The position numbers and the translations under genes are program-made. The notes beneath the pieces are model-generated. The model was given only the letters and a program-made list of their open reading frames with translations, was not told the DNA's origin and searched no databases. Below, one piece after another: positions 21,029 through 30,877 of a stretch of DNA of 64,000 bases. Within the stretch, counting starts at the first letter, position 1. Each line of letters opens with the position of its first letter. The DNA is from Sulfuritortus calidifontis (GTDB taxonomy: Bacteria; Pseudomonadota; Gammaproteobacteria; Burkholderiales; Thiobacillaceae): the NCBI RefSeq assembly GCF_003967275.1, contig NZ_AP018721.1:2542001-2606000 (forward strand), in the 5' to 3' direction.

Positions 21029-23008
21029 ATGCCCGACTTCAAGGCCTATCCCATCCAGAAAAAGCTGCGGCTGGTCATCATGCTGGCCTGCACCGCGCTG
21101 GTCGGGCTGTTCGCCGCCGTCTCGCTGGTGAAGGACGTGGTCAACGCCAAGGCCGGCCTGGAAGAAAAGTACAGCAGCCTGTCGGCCATCCTGATCCACA
21201 ACCTGGCGCCGGCCATCGTGTTCGGCGACAGCTCGGCCGCCGGGCAGACCCTGTCCACCCTGCGGCAGGAGGCGCACGTGTTCTACGCCGCCATCTACAC
21301 CGATGACGGCCGGCACTTGGCCGACTACTTCAACGAACAGGCCTACCGCGGCAGCGCGGCGCTGCACGCCGCCCTGGATGGCAGCGTGCCGGCGATGCTC
21401 GCCGGCTGCCCCTATACCCGGTTCGACCTGGGCCAGATGCAGCTCTGCCGCGTCGTCGAGTTCCAGGGCGAACGCCTGGGCATTTTCGTCCTGGCCACCA
21501 GCCTGGCGCCGCTCTACACCCAGATCGTCAGCGTGCTCCTGATCAGCCTGATCGTGCTGGTCACCGCCCTGGTCCTGGCCCTGCTGATCTCTCACCCGCT
21601 CGCCAGCATGCTGGCCGGGCCCATCATGCGCCTGACCGAGACCGTGCGCCGGGTCTCCACCACCCACGACTACGGCGCCCGTGCCACGCGGGAGGCCGAG
21701 GACGAACTGGGCCTGCTCACCGACGGCTTCAACGAGTTGCTGCGCCAGCTGCAGCAGCGCGATGCCAGCCTCAAGCAATACCGGGAAGAACTGGAGCAGC
21801 TGGTGGCGCAGCGCACGGCCGAGCTGGAACGCACCGTGGCGGAGCTGCAGGAGGCCAAGGAGCGGGCGGAAAGCGCAAGCCGGGCCAAATCGGAATTCCT
21901 CTCCAGCATGAGCCACGAGTTGCGCACGCCGCTCAACGCGGTGATCGGCTTTGCCGAACTGATCGAACTCGACCCCAAGCTCGATCCCGAACACCGGGAG
22001 AACGTCCGCGAGATCGTCCAGGCCGGCAACCACCTGCTCGCCCTGATCAGCGATGTCATCGACCTGGCCAAGATCGAGGCCGGCCGCCTGGACATCCCGC
22101 TCGGCACGGTGCCGGTCGCCCAGCTGTTCGAGGAATGTCGCTCGCTGGTGCTGCCCCTGGCGCGCGCACGCGGCATCCAGATCGAGTTTTCCAGCGACGA
22201 CTGCGCCGGCTTGGCCGCGGTCGCCAACTTCACCCGCTTGCGCCAGATCGTGCTCAACCTGTGCTCCAACGCCATCAAGTACAACCGGGACAACGGCCGC
22301 GTGCAGGTACGCTGCCAATCGATGCCGAACGGCCGCCTGCGCATCAGCGTGGCCGACACCGGCCCCGGTATTCCGGCCGAGCGCCAGCAGGAGCTGTTCG
22401 AGCCCTTCAACCGGCTGGGCGCGGAGATGGGGCCGGTGGAAGGCACCGGCATCGGCCTGGTGATCACCAAGCGCCTGACCGAGATGATGGGCGGCACGCT
22501 CGGCCTGGACAGCATCCTCGGCCAGGGCAGCACCTTCTGGGTCGAGTTCGATCATGCCGCGGCCGAGCCGGCGCCCGCGGCCGGTCCGACGGCCGGGTCG
22601 GCCAAGGTGGCGCCGGCGGTGCGCCGTAGCGGCACCGTGCTTTATGTCGAGGACAACGCGATCAACATGCGGCTGGTGGAAAAGACCCTGGCCAACCACT
22701 GGCCCGAGCTGACCGTGCTGCTGGCCACCTCGGGCGAGGCCGCGCTGGAGCTGCTGGCACAAAACCGGCCCGATCTGATCCTGCTCGACCTCGGCCTGCC
22801 CGGCATGGACGGCTTCGAGGTCCTGCGGCGCATCCGTGCCCTCGACAGCCTGGCCGGCGTGCCGGTGATTGCCCTCACCGCGAGCGCGACCACCGACGAC
22901 GTCAAACGCGGCGAAGGTGCCGGCTTCGATGCCTATCTGACCAAACCGCTGCACATCGAGCAGCTGATCCATACCCTGGATGCCTTCATCCAGCCCGCCT
23001 CAAGCTGA
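21029..23008 (+). CDS. Hybrid sensor histidine kinase (CHASE8-like sensor, HAMP, HisKA, HATPase, REC)
   Basis: A 659-residue membrane kinase. A first membrane segment near residue 15-32 and a second near 170-192 enclose a periplasmic domain of the CHASE8 type that usually partners YfiR. HAMP follows, then a coiled coil, the HisKA box [14 protein letters not shown], the ATPase motifs [17 protein letters not shown] and GTGIGLVIT, and a C-terminal receiver with VEDNAINM, the phospho-acceptor in [13 protein letters not shown], and TKPL. Start ATG at 21029 lies 5 bp after the yfiR remnant. The output partner is not visible in the window. Confidence 0.92.
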   Translation: MPDFKAYPIQKKLRLVIMLACTALVGLFAAVSLVKDVVNAKAGLEEKYSSLSAILIHNLAPAIVFGDSSAAGQTLSTLRQEAHVFYAAIYTDDGRHLADYFNEQAYRGSAALHAALDGSVPAMLAGCPYTRFDLGQMQLCRVVEFQGERLGIFVLATSLAPLYTQIVSVLLISLIVLVTALVLALLISHPLASMLAGPIMRLTETVRRVSTTHDYGARATREAEDELGLLTDGFNELLRQLQQRDASLKQYREELEQLVAQRTAELERTVAELQEAKERAESASRAKSEFLSSMSHELRTPLNAVIGFAELIELDPKLDPEHRENVREIVQAGNHLLALISDVIDLAKIEAGRLDIPLGTVPVAQLFEECRSLVLPLARARGIQIEFSSDDCAGLAAVANFTRLRQIVLNLCSNAIKYNRDNGRVQVRCQSMPNGRLRISVADTGPGIPAERQQELFEPFNRLGAEMGPVEGTGIGLVITKRLTEMMGGTLGLDSILGQGSTFWVEFDHAAAEPAPAAGPTAGSAKVAPAVRRSGTVLYVEDNAINMRLVEKTLANHWPELTVLLATSGEAALELLAQNRPDLILLDLGLPGMDGFEVLRRIRALDSLAGVPVIALTASATTDDVKRGEGAGFDAYLTKPLHIEQLIHTLDAFIQPASS

Positions 23009-23090
23009 AGCAGCGCGGCCGGTTCCCGGCTTGGGGCCGGTTGGTCTAAACTTGGGCGACACGCGCCTCGAACAAAACATAGGGGAGATC

Positions 23091-23858
23091 ATGGCCTACT
23101 GGATTCGCTTCACGCATGCAGGCAAGACCCATATCGGCACCCTGGAAGGCGATATAGTCGAGGTCCATGACGGCGATCTCTTCGGCCGGCCGCTGGCCAC
23201 CGGTGTCCGCCTGCCCCTGACCGCGGTCAAGCTGCTGACGCCGGTGACCCCGGGCAAGCTGATCGGCCTGTGGAACAACTTCCACCAGCGCGCCCAAGCC
23301 GAGGGCCTGAGCCAGCCGCCCCACCCGCTGTATTTCATCAAGGCCGACACCAGCTATCTGGCCGAGGGCGAGGCTATTCGCCGGCCGGCCGGCTATGACG
23401 GCAAGATCGTGTTCGAAGGCGAGCTGGGCATCGTCATCGGCAAGGCCTGCCGCAACATTGGCGTGGCCGAGGCCGCCGGGCACATCTTCGGCTACACCTG
23501 CGTGAACGACGTCACCGCCCGCGACTGGCTCAAGTGCGACCCCAGCTTCGTGCAGTGGACGCGGGCCAAGGGCTGCGACAGCTTCGGCCCCTTCGGCCCC
23601 GGCATTCGCACCGGCATCGAGCCGGACGGCCTGTCGGTGCGGGTGCTGGTCAACGGCGAGGAGAAACAGAACTATCCGGTGGCCGACATGTTCTATCGGC
23701 CGCGCGAGGTCGTCGCCCGCATCTCGCAGGACATGAGCCTGAGCCCGGGCGACATCATCAGCTGCGGCACCTCGCTCGGCGCCGGGCCGATCCAGAGCGG
23801 CGACACCGTGCAGGTGGTGATCGACGGCGTCGGCATCCTGACCAACCGGGTGGAGTGA
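23091..23858 (+). CDS. Fumarylacetoacetate hydrolase-family enzyme
   Basis: A 255-residue FAH-superfamily protein. The metal-binding ExE is in VFEGELGIVIGK, with the later VNDVTARDW and GPFGPGIRTG segments. Members split or decarboxylate acyl-pyruvates or oxaloacetate, or act in aromatic meta-cleavage pathways; the exact substrate is not decided. The ATG at 23091 follows AGGGGAG. It is separated from the kinase by 82 bp and from the downstream TSUP permease by 5 bp, so it pairs with that permease. Confidence 0.88.
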   Translation: MAYWIRFTHAGKTHIGTLEGDIVEVHDGDLFGRPLATGVRLPLTAVKLLTPVTPGKLIGLWNNFHQRAQAEGLSQPPHPLYFIKADTSYLAEGEAIRRPAGYDGKIVFEGELGIVIGKACRNIGVAEAAGHIFGYTCVNDVTARDWLKCDPSFVQWTRAKGCDSFGPFGPGIRTGIEPDGLSVRVLVNGEEKQNYPVADMFYRPREVVARISQDMSLSPGDIISCGTSLGAGPIQSGDTVQVVIDGVGILTNRVE

Positions 23859-23863
23859 ACAGA

Positions 23864-24601
23864 ATGTTCGAGATCGCCTTCGACCTGCATCTGCTCTACG
23901 CCGCGGCGATCATCGCCTTCGCCTATGTCGTGCGCGGCGTCGCCGGCTTCGGCTCGGGCCTGATCGCCATCCCGCTGCTGGTGCTGGACGGCGTGCCGCT
24001 GGCCAGCGCGGTGCCCATGGTGGTGCTGCTGGATTATCTGGCGAGCACCAGCCAGGGCCTGAAGAACCGTCACGCCATCGTCTGGCGCGAAATCCTGCCG
24101 CTGCTGCCGTTCACTTTGGCCGGCGTGCTCACGGCACTGTACTTGTTCAAGACGGTGGACGCCGCGCTGCTGACCCGGGTGATGGGCGCGCTGATCATCG
24201 TCTATGCGGTGTATTCCCTGCTGGCGCCGGCGCCACACCAAGGCCATAGCCGGCTCTGGGCGGCACCGGCCGGCAGCCTGGGCGGCCTGGTCGGCACCCT
24301 GTTCGGCACCGGCGGCCCCTTCTATGTGGTCTACCTGCACCTGCGCGGCCTGGACAAGACCGCGTTCCGCGCGACCTTCGCCACCATCTTCATGCTCGAC
24401 GGCGCCAACCGCCTGATCGGCTATCTGGCGAGCGGGCTGTACAGCCCGCAGAACGGCCTGTTGATCGCCCTGATGCTGCCGGTAATGGCGGTCAGCCTCT
24501 ACCTCGGCGGCCACATCCACCTGCGTATCGACCAAGAGTGGTTCAAACGTGGCATCAGCGTGCTGCTGGTGATCAGCGGCACGCTGCTGCTGTTCAGATG
24601 A
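23864..24601 (+). CDS. TSUP (TauE/SafE) family membrane permease
   Basis: A 245-residue membrane protein with about eight hydrophobic segments and the family repeats: VRGVAGFGSGLIAIPLL near residue 25 and GGLVGTLFGTGGPFYVVYL near residue 145. The family exports sulfite, sulfoacetate or other organosulfur anions. It lies 5 bp after the FAH-family gene, so a linked role in organic acid turnover is plausible but unproven. It overlaps the convergent aminotransferase stop by 8 bp. Confidence 0.88.
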   Translation: MFEIAFDLHLLYAAAIIAFAYVVRGVAGFGSGLIAIPLLVLDGVPLASAVPMVVLLDYLASTSQGLKNRHAIVWREILPLLPFTLAGVLTALYLFKTVDAALLTRVMGALIIVYAVYSLLAPAPHQGHSRLWAAPAGSLGGLVGTLFGTGGPFYVVYLHLRGLDKTAFRATFATIFMLDGANRLIGYLASGLYSPQNGLLIALMLPVMAVSLYLGGHIHLRIDQEWFKRGISVLLVISGTLLLFR

Positions 24602-25754
24602 CTGCGACCGGCTGCGCCTCCACGGCCAACACGGCCTCCAGCGCCTTCAGACAATAGTCGACGTTCGCCTGCTTGGCGCTGTAGCCCATGAGGCCGATGC
24701 GCCAGATCTGGCCGGCGAGCGCGCCGAGGCCGGCGCCGATCTCCAGATTGAATTCCGTGAGCAGGCGGCCGCGGGCGGCGGCATCGTCGATGCCGGCCGG
24801 GATGGCGAGGGAGTTGAGCTGGGGCAGGCGGGCAGCCTCGGCCACCACGAACCTGAGCCCCAGCTTGGCGAGGCCGGCCTTCAGCCGCTCGTGCATGGCG
24901 CGGTGGCGCGCCCAGGCGTTCTCGATGCCCTCCTCGGCCAGCATCACCAGGGCCTCGTGCAGGCCATAGAGCGGGTTGATCGGCGCGGTGTGGTGATAGG
25001 TGCGGCGGCCCTCGCCGCTCCAGTAGCCGAGCACCAGGTTCAAATCCATGAACCAGCTTTGCACCGGCGTCTTGCGCGCCTGCACCTTGGCGATGGCGCG
25101 CTCGCTGAAGGTAACCGGCGCCAGGCCGGGGGTGCAGGACAGGCACTTCTGGCTGCCGGAATAGGCCGCGTCGATGCCCCATGCGTCGATCAGCACCGGG
25201 ATGCCGCCGAGCGAGGTGACGCAGTCCATGATGGTGAGCGCGCCATGCTTGCGGGCCAGTTCGGCCAGGGCCTTGGCGTCGGACCGGGCACCGGTCGAGG
25301 TCTCGGCGTGAACGAAGGCGAGCACCTTGGCGTCGGGGTTGGCGGCGAAGGCATCGGCCACCTTGTTAAGGCTCACCGGCTCGCCCCAGGCGTCTTCCAC
25401 CAGCACGGGGATGCCGCCAGTGCGCTTGACGTTTTCCACCATGCGACCGCCGAACACGCCGTTGACGCAGACGATGACCTTGTCGCCCGGCTCCACCAGA
25501 TTGACGAAGCAGGTCTCCATGCCGACCGAGCCGGGACCGGAGACCGGAAAGGTCAGCTTGTTCCCAGTCTGGAAGGCATAGCGCAAGAGCTGCTTGATCT
25601 CTTCCATCATGTCGGTGAAGGCCGGGTCGAGGTGGCCGATGGTCGGCCGGGCCATGGCATCGAGGATGCGCTGGGGCACATCGGAGGGCCCCGGTCCCAT
25701 CAGGGTGCGGCGCGGCGGCTGGAACGACTTGATGGCAGGTGCGGTAAACGGCAT
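24594..25754 (-). CDS. Class V aminotransferase (alanine/serine-glyoxylate type)
   Basis: A 386-residue PLP enzyme. It opens with [17 protein letters not shown] and TIGHLDPAF, the start of the AGXT/SGAT group, has HAETSTGA, and the PLP lysine in SGSQKCLSC. It moves an amino group from alanine or serine to glyoxylate, or handles related donors such as phosphonates or purine-derived glyoxylate. The ATG at 25754 follows GGGAG at 7 nt; the ATG at 25802 is upstream without a site. It stands alone on the minus strand. Confidence 0.9.
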   Translation of the reverse strand: MPFTAPAIKSFQPPRRTLMGPGPSDVPQRILDAMARPTIGHLDPAFTDMMEEIKQLLRYAFQTGNKLTFPVSGPGSVGMETCFVNLVEPGDKVIVCVNGVFGGRMVENVKRTGGIPVLVEDAWGEPVSLNKVADAFAANPDAKVLAFVHAETSTGARSDAKALAELARKHGALTIMDCVTSLGGIPVLIDAWGIDAAYSGSQKCLSCTPGLAPVTFSERAIAKVQARKTPVQSWFMDLNLVLGYWSGEGRRTYHHTAPINPLYGLHEALVMLAEEGIENAWARHRAMHERLKAGLAKLGLRFVVAEAARLPQLNSLAIPAGIDDAAARGRLLTEFNLEIGAGLGALAGQIWRIGLMGYSAKQANVDYCLKALEAVLAVEAQPVAVI

Positions 25755-25850
25755 GAGGCTACTCCCGAAATGAATGCCGATGATTCTACTAGGCTTGAGC
25801 AAAGGGTCGGAAGCGGCCTTACAATCGCCTCATTGCACAAGGGGATCGCC

Positions 25851-26624
25851 ATGGACAAGAGCATCGTTCTCATCGGCCTGGGCCAGCTCGGCCGGGTCTT
25901 CGCCGGCGGCTTATTGCGCACCGGCCACACCGTCGTGCCGGTCAACCGTGGCGACGACATGGACATCGTCGCCGCCAAATGGCCCGAACCAGCACTGGTC
26001 CTGGTCGCTGTGGCCGAGGCCGATCTGCACAGCGTACTCACCAACCTGCCGCCGACTTGGAAAAGCCGCATCGGCCTGTTGCAGAACGAACTGCTGCCGC
26101 GCGACTGGATCGGCCACAAGCTGGTCGAGCCCACGGTCATCTCGGTCTGGTTCGAAAAGAAAACGGGCATGGACGCCAAGGCCCTGTTGCCCTCGCCCGC
26201 CTTCGGCCCGGCCGCCGGCCGTCTGGTCACGGCCCTGGGCGCCCTCGATCTGCCCGCCCGCACCCTGGCCGACGCCGCCGCCCTGGAGTGGGAACTGGTG
26301 CGCAAGAACCTCTATATCCTCACCAGCAACATCGCCGGCCTGGTGGTTGGCGGCGATGTCGGTGGCCTCTGGAACCAACATCGTGACCTGGCCGAGGCCG
26401 TTGCCGCCGATGTGCTCGACATCCAAGACTGGCTGACCGGCCGCGAGCAGGACCGGCTCAAGCTCATGCAGGGCCTGCTTGAAGCCTTCAACGCCGACCC
26501 CCTGCACGCCTGCGCCGGCCGCACCGCGCCGGCCCGCCTGAAACGGGCCTTGCAGCACGCCGACCAGGCGGGTCTGGCCGTGCCGACCCTGAGAAGGATC
26601 GCCGCGGAAAAGGGCAACGCCTAG
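25851..26624 (+). CDS. Rossmann-fold NAD(P)-binding protein, ketopantoate reductase-like
   Basis: A 257-residue protein with an N-terminal nucleotide-binding site (VLIGLGQLGRVFAGGLLRTGH, GxGxxG) and a helical C-terminal domain that contains KLMQGLLEAFNADP and a basic RLKRALQHADQAG segment. The two-domain plan resembles ketopantoate reductases and 6-phosphogluconate dehydrogenases, but the catalytic lysine pattern was not recognised, so the substrate is open. It is divergent from the aminotransferase gene. Confidence 0.65.
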   Translation: MDKSIVLIGLGQLGRVFAGGLLRTGHTVVPVNRGDDMDIVAAKWPEPALVLVAVAEADLHSVLTNLPPTWKSRIGLLQNELLPRDWIGHKLVEPTVISVWFEKKTGMDAKALLPSPAFGPAAGRLVTALGALDLPARTLADAAALEWELVRKNLYILTSNIAGLVVGGDVGGLWNQHRDLAEAVAADVLDIQDWLTGREQDRLKLMQGLLEAFNADPLHACAGRTAPARLKRALQHADQAGLAVPTLRRIAAEKGNA

Positions 26625-26696
26625 CGCCACGCCGCCTCGGTGCGGCGCAGCCCCTGTGCTAGAAAGAAACATCCACCACGCACAAGGGAGTCCATC

Positions 26697-27023
26697 ATGA
26701 TCCGGCATCTGGCAAGGCAGTTGTTCGTCATCTTCGCCCTCAGCCTCGGCTTCGCCAGCCTCCCCGCCCTGGCCGACAACGCCAAGGCCCAACTCGAAAC
26801 CCCGAAGGTGATGCTGCGCATCTCCGCCGACGGCAAGGCCATCGTCGACGAGTCCGGCAAAGAAGTTGCCCGCTTCAACAAGGACGTCAAGGTCAATCCC
26901 ATGATGAATGTCAGCGACCGCCTACCGGGATGCATGCGCTGCCAACCCGAATGCGTGGTTTATGAGGGGGAGCGGTGCGTGAAGTGGATTCGGTCTTGCA
27001 CTTGGGATTTTGATTGCAAGTAG
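26697..27023 (+). CDS. Small secreted cysteine-containing protein
   Basis: A 108-residue protein with a Sec signal (about residues 1-27, ending PALADNAKA). The mature part has six cysteines near the C-terminus: CMRCQPEC, ERCVKW, SCTWDFDC. The pattern suggests disulfides or metal binding. I do not recognise a family. The ATG at 26697 follows GGGAGT. It lies 72 bp after the Rossmann gene. The gene is followed by a 700-bp repeat island. Confidence 0.6.
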   Translation: MIRHLARQLFVIFALSLGFASLPALADNAKAQLETPKVMLRISADGKAIVDESGKEVARFNKDVKVNPMMNVSDRLPGCMRCQPECVVYEGERCVKWIRSCTWDFDCK

Positions 27024-27103
27024 CCGATGTCATGCGGGGTTCGTACACCGCATGAGTTGGGCCGTGCAATTTAGGCAGACAAAGAGGTGCACGTTGTGTC
27101 TAC

Positions 27104-27629
27104 GGCCGGGGGCGCCCGGCAGCGCGTCACTTTCTTTGCTCGTGCAAAGAAAAGTAACCAAAGAAAGCACGCCCCGCTTCCGCCGAAACCCCGGCGCCGC
27201 TGCCGCCACGCAGGCGGCGAAAGAACTCGCTTCGCTCAGACAGCTTTCGCCGGCCTTCGGCTTCCCTGCCTGACGCCATCGTCACCGGCGGCGTCAGAGG
27301 GGACATTAAAATCAAAACAAAAAACCTAAAGACCAAAGACAGAGGGTCGGCGCACCGCGCCGACCCTCTCTCAAAACAAACGGCATTCCCGCTCGCGGGA
27401 ATTCAGCACGTTAGTTGACTCACCCCTCCCCTCTGAGCCGCCGATCTTGAGCCAAATGATTGGGGGATGTCGGCGAGTACTGTCTGAGCCCGAAGGGCGA
27501 GTTACGCAGCCGCCCAATCATTTGGCTCAAGATCGGGGAGCCGAAGGCCGGCGAAGCGGGGCGTGCTTTCTTTGGCTACTTTCTTTGCACGAGCAAAGAA
27601 AGTATGCCCGCTGCCGGGCGGCCCCGGCC
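27104..27629. repeat. Nested inverted-repeat island
   Basis: This gene-free stretch (27024-27760) holds two nested inverted repeats. The outer arms, about 77 bp and imperfect, lie at 27104-27180 and 27553-27629 and share CTTTCTTTGCTCGTGCAAAG and AAAGAAAGCACGCCCCGCTT. The inner arms, a perfect 24 bp, lie at 27441-27464 and 27513-27536 (GATCTTGAGCCAAATGATTG and its complement). The whole resembles a decayed or transposase-free mobile element. Short open frames inside are read out of the repeat and are not counted as genes. Confidence 0.8.
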
Positions 27630-27760
27630 GAAGGCCAGACGTGAACACAAAGCTCCCCTTCCCCGCGGACCAATTATTTGGAACCGTTTTTGAGTTGCGC
27701 GTCTCGACAGATTGCGTTTCACTCTAACTAGACAGCTTATTTGTTTAGAGCGTAACGGCC

Positions 27761-28282
27761 ATGGATACAGATTGTGGAATTGACTGGGCAACTATCGCCG
27801 ACATTGCTACAGCAGTTATTGCGCTGTGTGCATTTGGCATCACTTGGTGGCAAACATCTGTGGCAAGGCGCCATAACAGGCTATCAGTCACACCACACCT
27901 AACAACATGGTCGCATTCAGACGACAATGCCAGTCGATATCAAATTGATCTCATCAATAATGGAATTGGACCGGCCTTAATTAAATTATTCTTTGTTCAA
28001 GTCGACGGGCAAACGATTAGCGGCGAAGCTGGAGAACCACTACTCAAAGCCATCAAAATCCTATTTCCCCAATACAACTACCATTCTCATGTGTCTTATG
28101 TGGCAAATGGATACATGATGTCGGAAAAGGAAAACCGGCCTTTAGTGGTGTTGCAGTTCATTGGTGAGCACTTGCCGAAGCCAGAAGAAGTAGAGCATGC
28201 AACCAAGAGAGCGCGCTTGATTATTAAATATCAATCAATTTATGGCGACGAATACTGTCTCGACACAGAGACCTCAAAATAA
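27761..28282 (+). CDS. Hypothetical membrane-anchored protein, AT-rich
   Basis: A 173-residue protein with one N-terminal membrane segment (IADIATAVIALCAFGITWW, residues about 11-29) and a soluble domain of beta-strand character (IDLINNGIGPALIKLFFVQVDG). Function unknown. Its base composition is clearly more AT-rich than its neighbours and it sits directly beside the repeat island, which points to horizontal gain. No partner gene is visible. Confidence 0.6.
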   Translation: MDTDCGIDWATIADIATAVIALCAFGITWWQTSVARRHNRLSVTPHLTTWSHSDDNASRYQIDLINNGIGPALIKLFFVQVDGQTISGEAGEPLLKAIKILFPQYNYHSHVSYVANGYMMSEKENRPLVVLQFIGEHLPKPEEVEHATKRARLIIKYQSIYGDEYCLDTETSK

Positions 28283-28303
28283 GACCTTCACTCGTACATA
28301 TCT

Positions 28304-28726
28304 ATGCCCATTTGCCCCCTCTGCACCAAAGAAAACCAAGACCTCCTCTGGCAAGACCCCTTCTGCCGAGTCATCCTCGTCAACGACCCCGCCTACCCCG
28401 GCTTCTGCCGGGTCATCCTCAACGCCCACATCAAAGAAATGACCGACCTGCCCGAACAGGATCGGCAGCGCTTGATGGACGTGGTGTTCACGGTGGAGTC
28501 AGCGGTAAGAGAGGTGATGCAGCCCGACAAGATCAACCTCGCCAGTCTGGGCAATATGGTGCCGCATGTGCACTGGCATGTGATTCCGCGCTTTGCCGAC
28601 GACAAGCACTTTCCGGAGGCGATCTGGGCGCAGGCCCAACGCGCAGGCAAGCCGCGTGGGGACACGACAATCAGGCCGCGTTTGATTGCGGCGCTGTCTC
28701 GACGCCTGCCTGCAGCGGCGGGATGA
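28304..28726 (+). CDS. HIT-family nucleotide hydrolase
   Basis: A 140-residue histidine-triad protein. The active site HVHWHVIPRF is at residues 87-96; the N-terminal CPLCTKEN resembles a zinc-type knuckle seen in a subset of HIT proteins. Members hydrolyse nucleoside phosphoramidates, dinucleoside polyphosphates or similar bonds. Its C-terminus overlaps the convergent phoR stop by 56 bp, an unusually long overlap. Confidence 0.88.
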   Translation: MPICPLCTKENQDLLWQDPFCRVILVNDPAYPGFCRVILNAHIKEMTDLPEQDRQRLMDVVFTVESAVREVMQPDKINLASLGNMVPHVHWHVIPRFADDKHFPEAIWAQAQRAGKPRGDTTIRPRLIAALSRRLPAAAG

Positions 28727-30080
28727 CCCGCTCGGGCGGGAAGCAGGCGGTGAAGGTGCTGCCCTTGCCCACCGTACTGTCGATGCGCAGGCGGGCCTGG
28801 TGCCGTTGCAGGGTGTGCTTGACGATAGCCAGCCCGAGCCCGGTGCCGCCGGTGGCGCGCGAGCGGCCGCGGTCGACCCGGTAGAAGCGTTCGGTCAGGC
28901 GCGGGATGTGCTGCGGCTCGATGCCTTCGCCGCTGTCGGTGACCGAGAACTCGGCGCCGCCTTCTTCCCGCTCGCGCCAGCGGATGGCGATGCGGCCGCC
29001 TTCCGGGGTGTAGCGCACGGCATTGCTGACCAGGTTGGTCAGGGCGCTGTATAGCTCGTGTTCGCTGCCGAGCAGCCAGACGCGGCAGTCGGCCTCCAGA
29101 GTGATGTCGTGCCGGCCGTGGCTGAGCGAACATGCCTCTTCCAGCAGGCGCCGGCAGAGGGCGGGCACGTCGACCGGGGCGTCGCGCACGTCGTTGTCGC
29201 TTTCCAGTCGGGCCAGGGTGAGCAGGTCGTCGACCAGGCGGCGGATGCGCTCGGACTGCTCGCGCAGCAGAGCGACGTGCTGCTTGAACTGGGCCGGGTC
29301 GGGTTTTTCCATCTCGGCGAAAGTTTCCAGGAAGCCGACGATGACGGTGATCGGCGTGCGCAGCTCGTGCGAGACGTTGGCCACGAAGTCGCGGCGCATG
29401 GCCTCGACCCGGTCGATCTCGGTGATGTCGTGGGCGAGCAGCATCTTCTGCTCGTGCGACAGCGGCACCATGCGCAGGCTCAGGGTCTTTTCCTTGGCCG
29501 CCGGTGCGGGCAGGGTCAGCGGCTGGGTGTAGTGGCTGCGGCCGCCCGCTGACGCGGGCTTCACGTCGGCTGCGCCGACATGGGCCTCCGCCGAAACTTC
29601 GTTTTCCTCGCCCAACAGCCACTCGTTGAACCGGGAACTACGCAACAAATAAGTGATGAACTGTCCGAAGTCGCGCTCCGGCCGCAGGGCCAGCATGGCC
29701 TGGGCCGCCTCGTTGAACCACTGGATGCGGTTCTGGGTGTCGAGGATGATCACGCCGTCGGGCAGCAGGCGGGTCGCCTCCTGCATCTGGTCGAGTTCGG
29801 CGCTGACCCGGTGTTCGGTGTCCAGGTGGCTGCGCATCAGCTTGTCCAGGCGATAGAAGGTCTCGCCCCAAAGGCCTTCGGAGCTGGGCAGCGTGCGGCC
29901 GGGCTTGAGCAGCCAGGCGAACAGGCGGGAGTGCTGGTAGAGGTGGACCAGCAGCAGACCGGCCAGCCCAAGGCAGACCGCGATCCAGCCGCCGACCCGG
30001 CCGAAGATGGCGCCGATCAGCAGAGCGAACAGGGCGAGCAGGGCCGCGAAAACCAGCGGGCGCCACCAGAAGGCGAGCAT
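28671..30080 (-). CDS. phoR: Phosphate regulon sensor kinase PhoR
   Basis: A 469-residue histidine kinase with two N-terminal membrane segments (residues about 8-25 and 31-47), a PAS domain (DGVIILDTQNRIQWFNEAAQ), the HisKA box VSHELRTPITVIVGF, and ATPase motifs NLVSNAVRYTPEGG and GTGLGLAIVKHTL. It senses phosphate supply through the Pst system and phosphorylates PhoB. It follows phoB by 45 bp on the same strand. A polar insert of about 45 residues lies between the PAS core and the HisKA domain. Confidence 0.93.
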   Translation of the reverse strand: MLAFWWRPLVFAALLALFALLIGAIFGRVGGWIAVCLGLAGLLLVHLYQHSRLFAWLLKPGRTLPSSEGLWGETFYRLDKLMRSHLDTEHRVSAELDQMQEATRLLPDGVIILDTQNRIQWFNEAAQAMLALRPERDFGQFITYLLRSSRFNEWLLGEENEVSAEAHVGAADVKPASAGGRSHYTQPLTLPAPAAKEKTLSLRMVPLSHEQKMLLAHDITEIDRVEAMRRDFVANVSHELRTPITVIVGFLETFAEMEKPDPAQFKQHVALLREQSERIRRLVDDLLTLARLESDNDVRDAPVDVPALCRRLLEEACSLSHGRHDITLEADCRVWLLGSEHELYSALTNLVSNAVRYTPEGGRIAIRWREREEGGAEFSVTDSGEGIEPQHIPRLTERFYRVDRGRSRATGGTGLGLAIVKHTLQRHQARLRIDSTVGKGSTFTACFPPERVIPPLQAGVETAPQSNAA

Positions 30081-30125
30081 GTTCGGCTTTTCGAACCTGG
30101 ATGCTTTGGGAACCAGGATTCTATG

Positions 30126-30812
30126 TCAGCTGGCCGACAGCCGGTAGCCGGCGCCGCGCACGGTCTGGATCAGGCCATCGTGGCCGGTCGGCTCCAGGGC
30201 ACTGCGCAGGCGGCGGATGTGGACGTCGACCGTGCGTTCCTCGACGAAGACGTGGTCGCCCCAGACCTGGTCGAGCAGCTGGGTGCGGGAATAGACCCGC
30301 TCGGGGTGGGTCATGAAGAAATGGAGCAGGCGGAATTCGGTGGGGCCGAGATCGATCGCCCGCTCGCGACCGAACACCCGGTGGCTGGCCGGATCGAGCC
30401 TGAGGCCGGCGATCTCGACCGCATCTTCGGTCATCTGTGGCGCCCGCCTGCGCAGCACGGCCTTGATTCGGGCCATCAGCTCCTTGGGGCTGAACGGCTT
30501 GGTGATGTAGTCGTCGGCCCCGGTCTCCAGGCCCTTCACCTTGTCGGCCTCCTCGGCCCGGGCGGTGAGCATGATGATGGGGATGTCCTTCAACCGGCCG
30601 TCGCCGCGGATACGCCGGGCCAGATCGACGCCGGCCATGCCCGGCAGCATCCAGTCGAGCAGGATCAGGTCGGGCAGGGCGCCGCGCATGGCCTGCAGGG
30701 CCTCTTCGCTGTCGCTGGCGACCTGGACCTTGTGACCGTGCTGGCCCAGGTTAAATTTGAGCAGTTCCTGGATGCCCGGTTCGTCTTCGACGACAAGAAT
30801 GCTGGCAGACAT
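30126..30812 (-). CDS. phoB: Phosphate regulon response regulator PhoB
   Basis: A 228-residue OmpR-family regulator: receiver domain with VVEDEPGIQ, phospho-acceptor in [11 protein letters not shown] and [10 protein letters not shown], then a winged-helix domain with [22 protein letters not shown] and [11 protein letters not shown]. The start at 30812 follows GGGG in the leader. A triple Pho box lies 32-60 bp upstream, so the operon activates itself under phosphate starvation. Confidence 0.95.
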   Translation of the reverse strand: MSASILVVEDEPGIQELLKFNLGQHGHKVQVASDSEEALQAMRGALPDLILLDWMLPGMAGVDLARRIRGDGRLKDIPIIMLTARAEEADKVKGLETGADDYITKPFSPKELMARIKAVLRRRAPQMTEDAVEIAGLRLDPASHRVFGRERAIDLGPTEFRLLHFFMTHPERVYSRTQLLDQVWGDHVFVEERTVDVHIRRLRSALEPTGHDGLIQTVRGAGYRLSAS

Positions 30813-30843
30813 GCGTCCCCCTGTTTGATCGTTGGGGGAATGG

Positions 30844-30872
30844 TATGACGATTTCGTGAAGTTTTTGTGACG
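30844..30872 (-). promoter_or_regulatory. Pho box, three direct repeats
   Basis: Read leftward: CGTCACA, AAAA, CTTCACG, AAAT, CGTCATA. Three 7-bp repeats with 4-bp AT spacers give the 11-bp period of the PhoB site (consensus CTGTCAT). It lies just upstream of phoB. Confidence 0.8.
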
Positions 30873-30877
30873 CCGGC

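Noticed and set aside
27447-27693. Short rightward frames in the repeat island
   Set aside because: They are read out of the inverted repeats, lack ribosome-binding sites and overlap each other.
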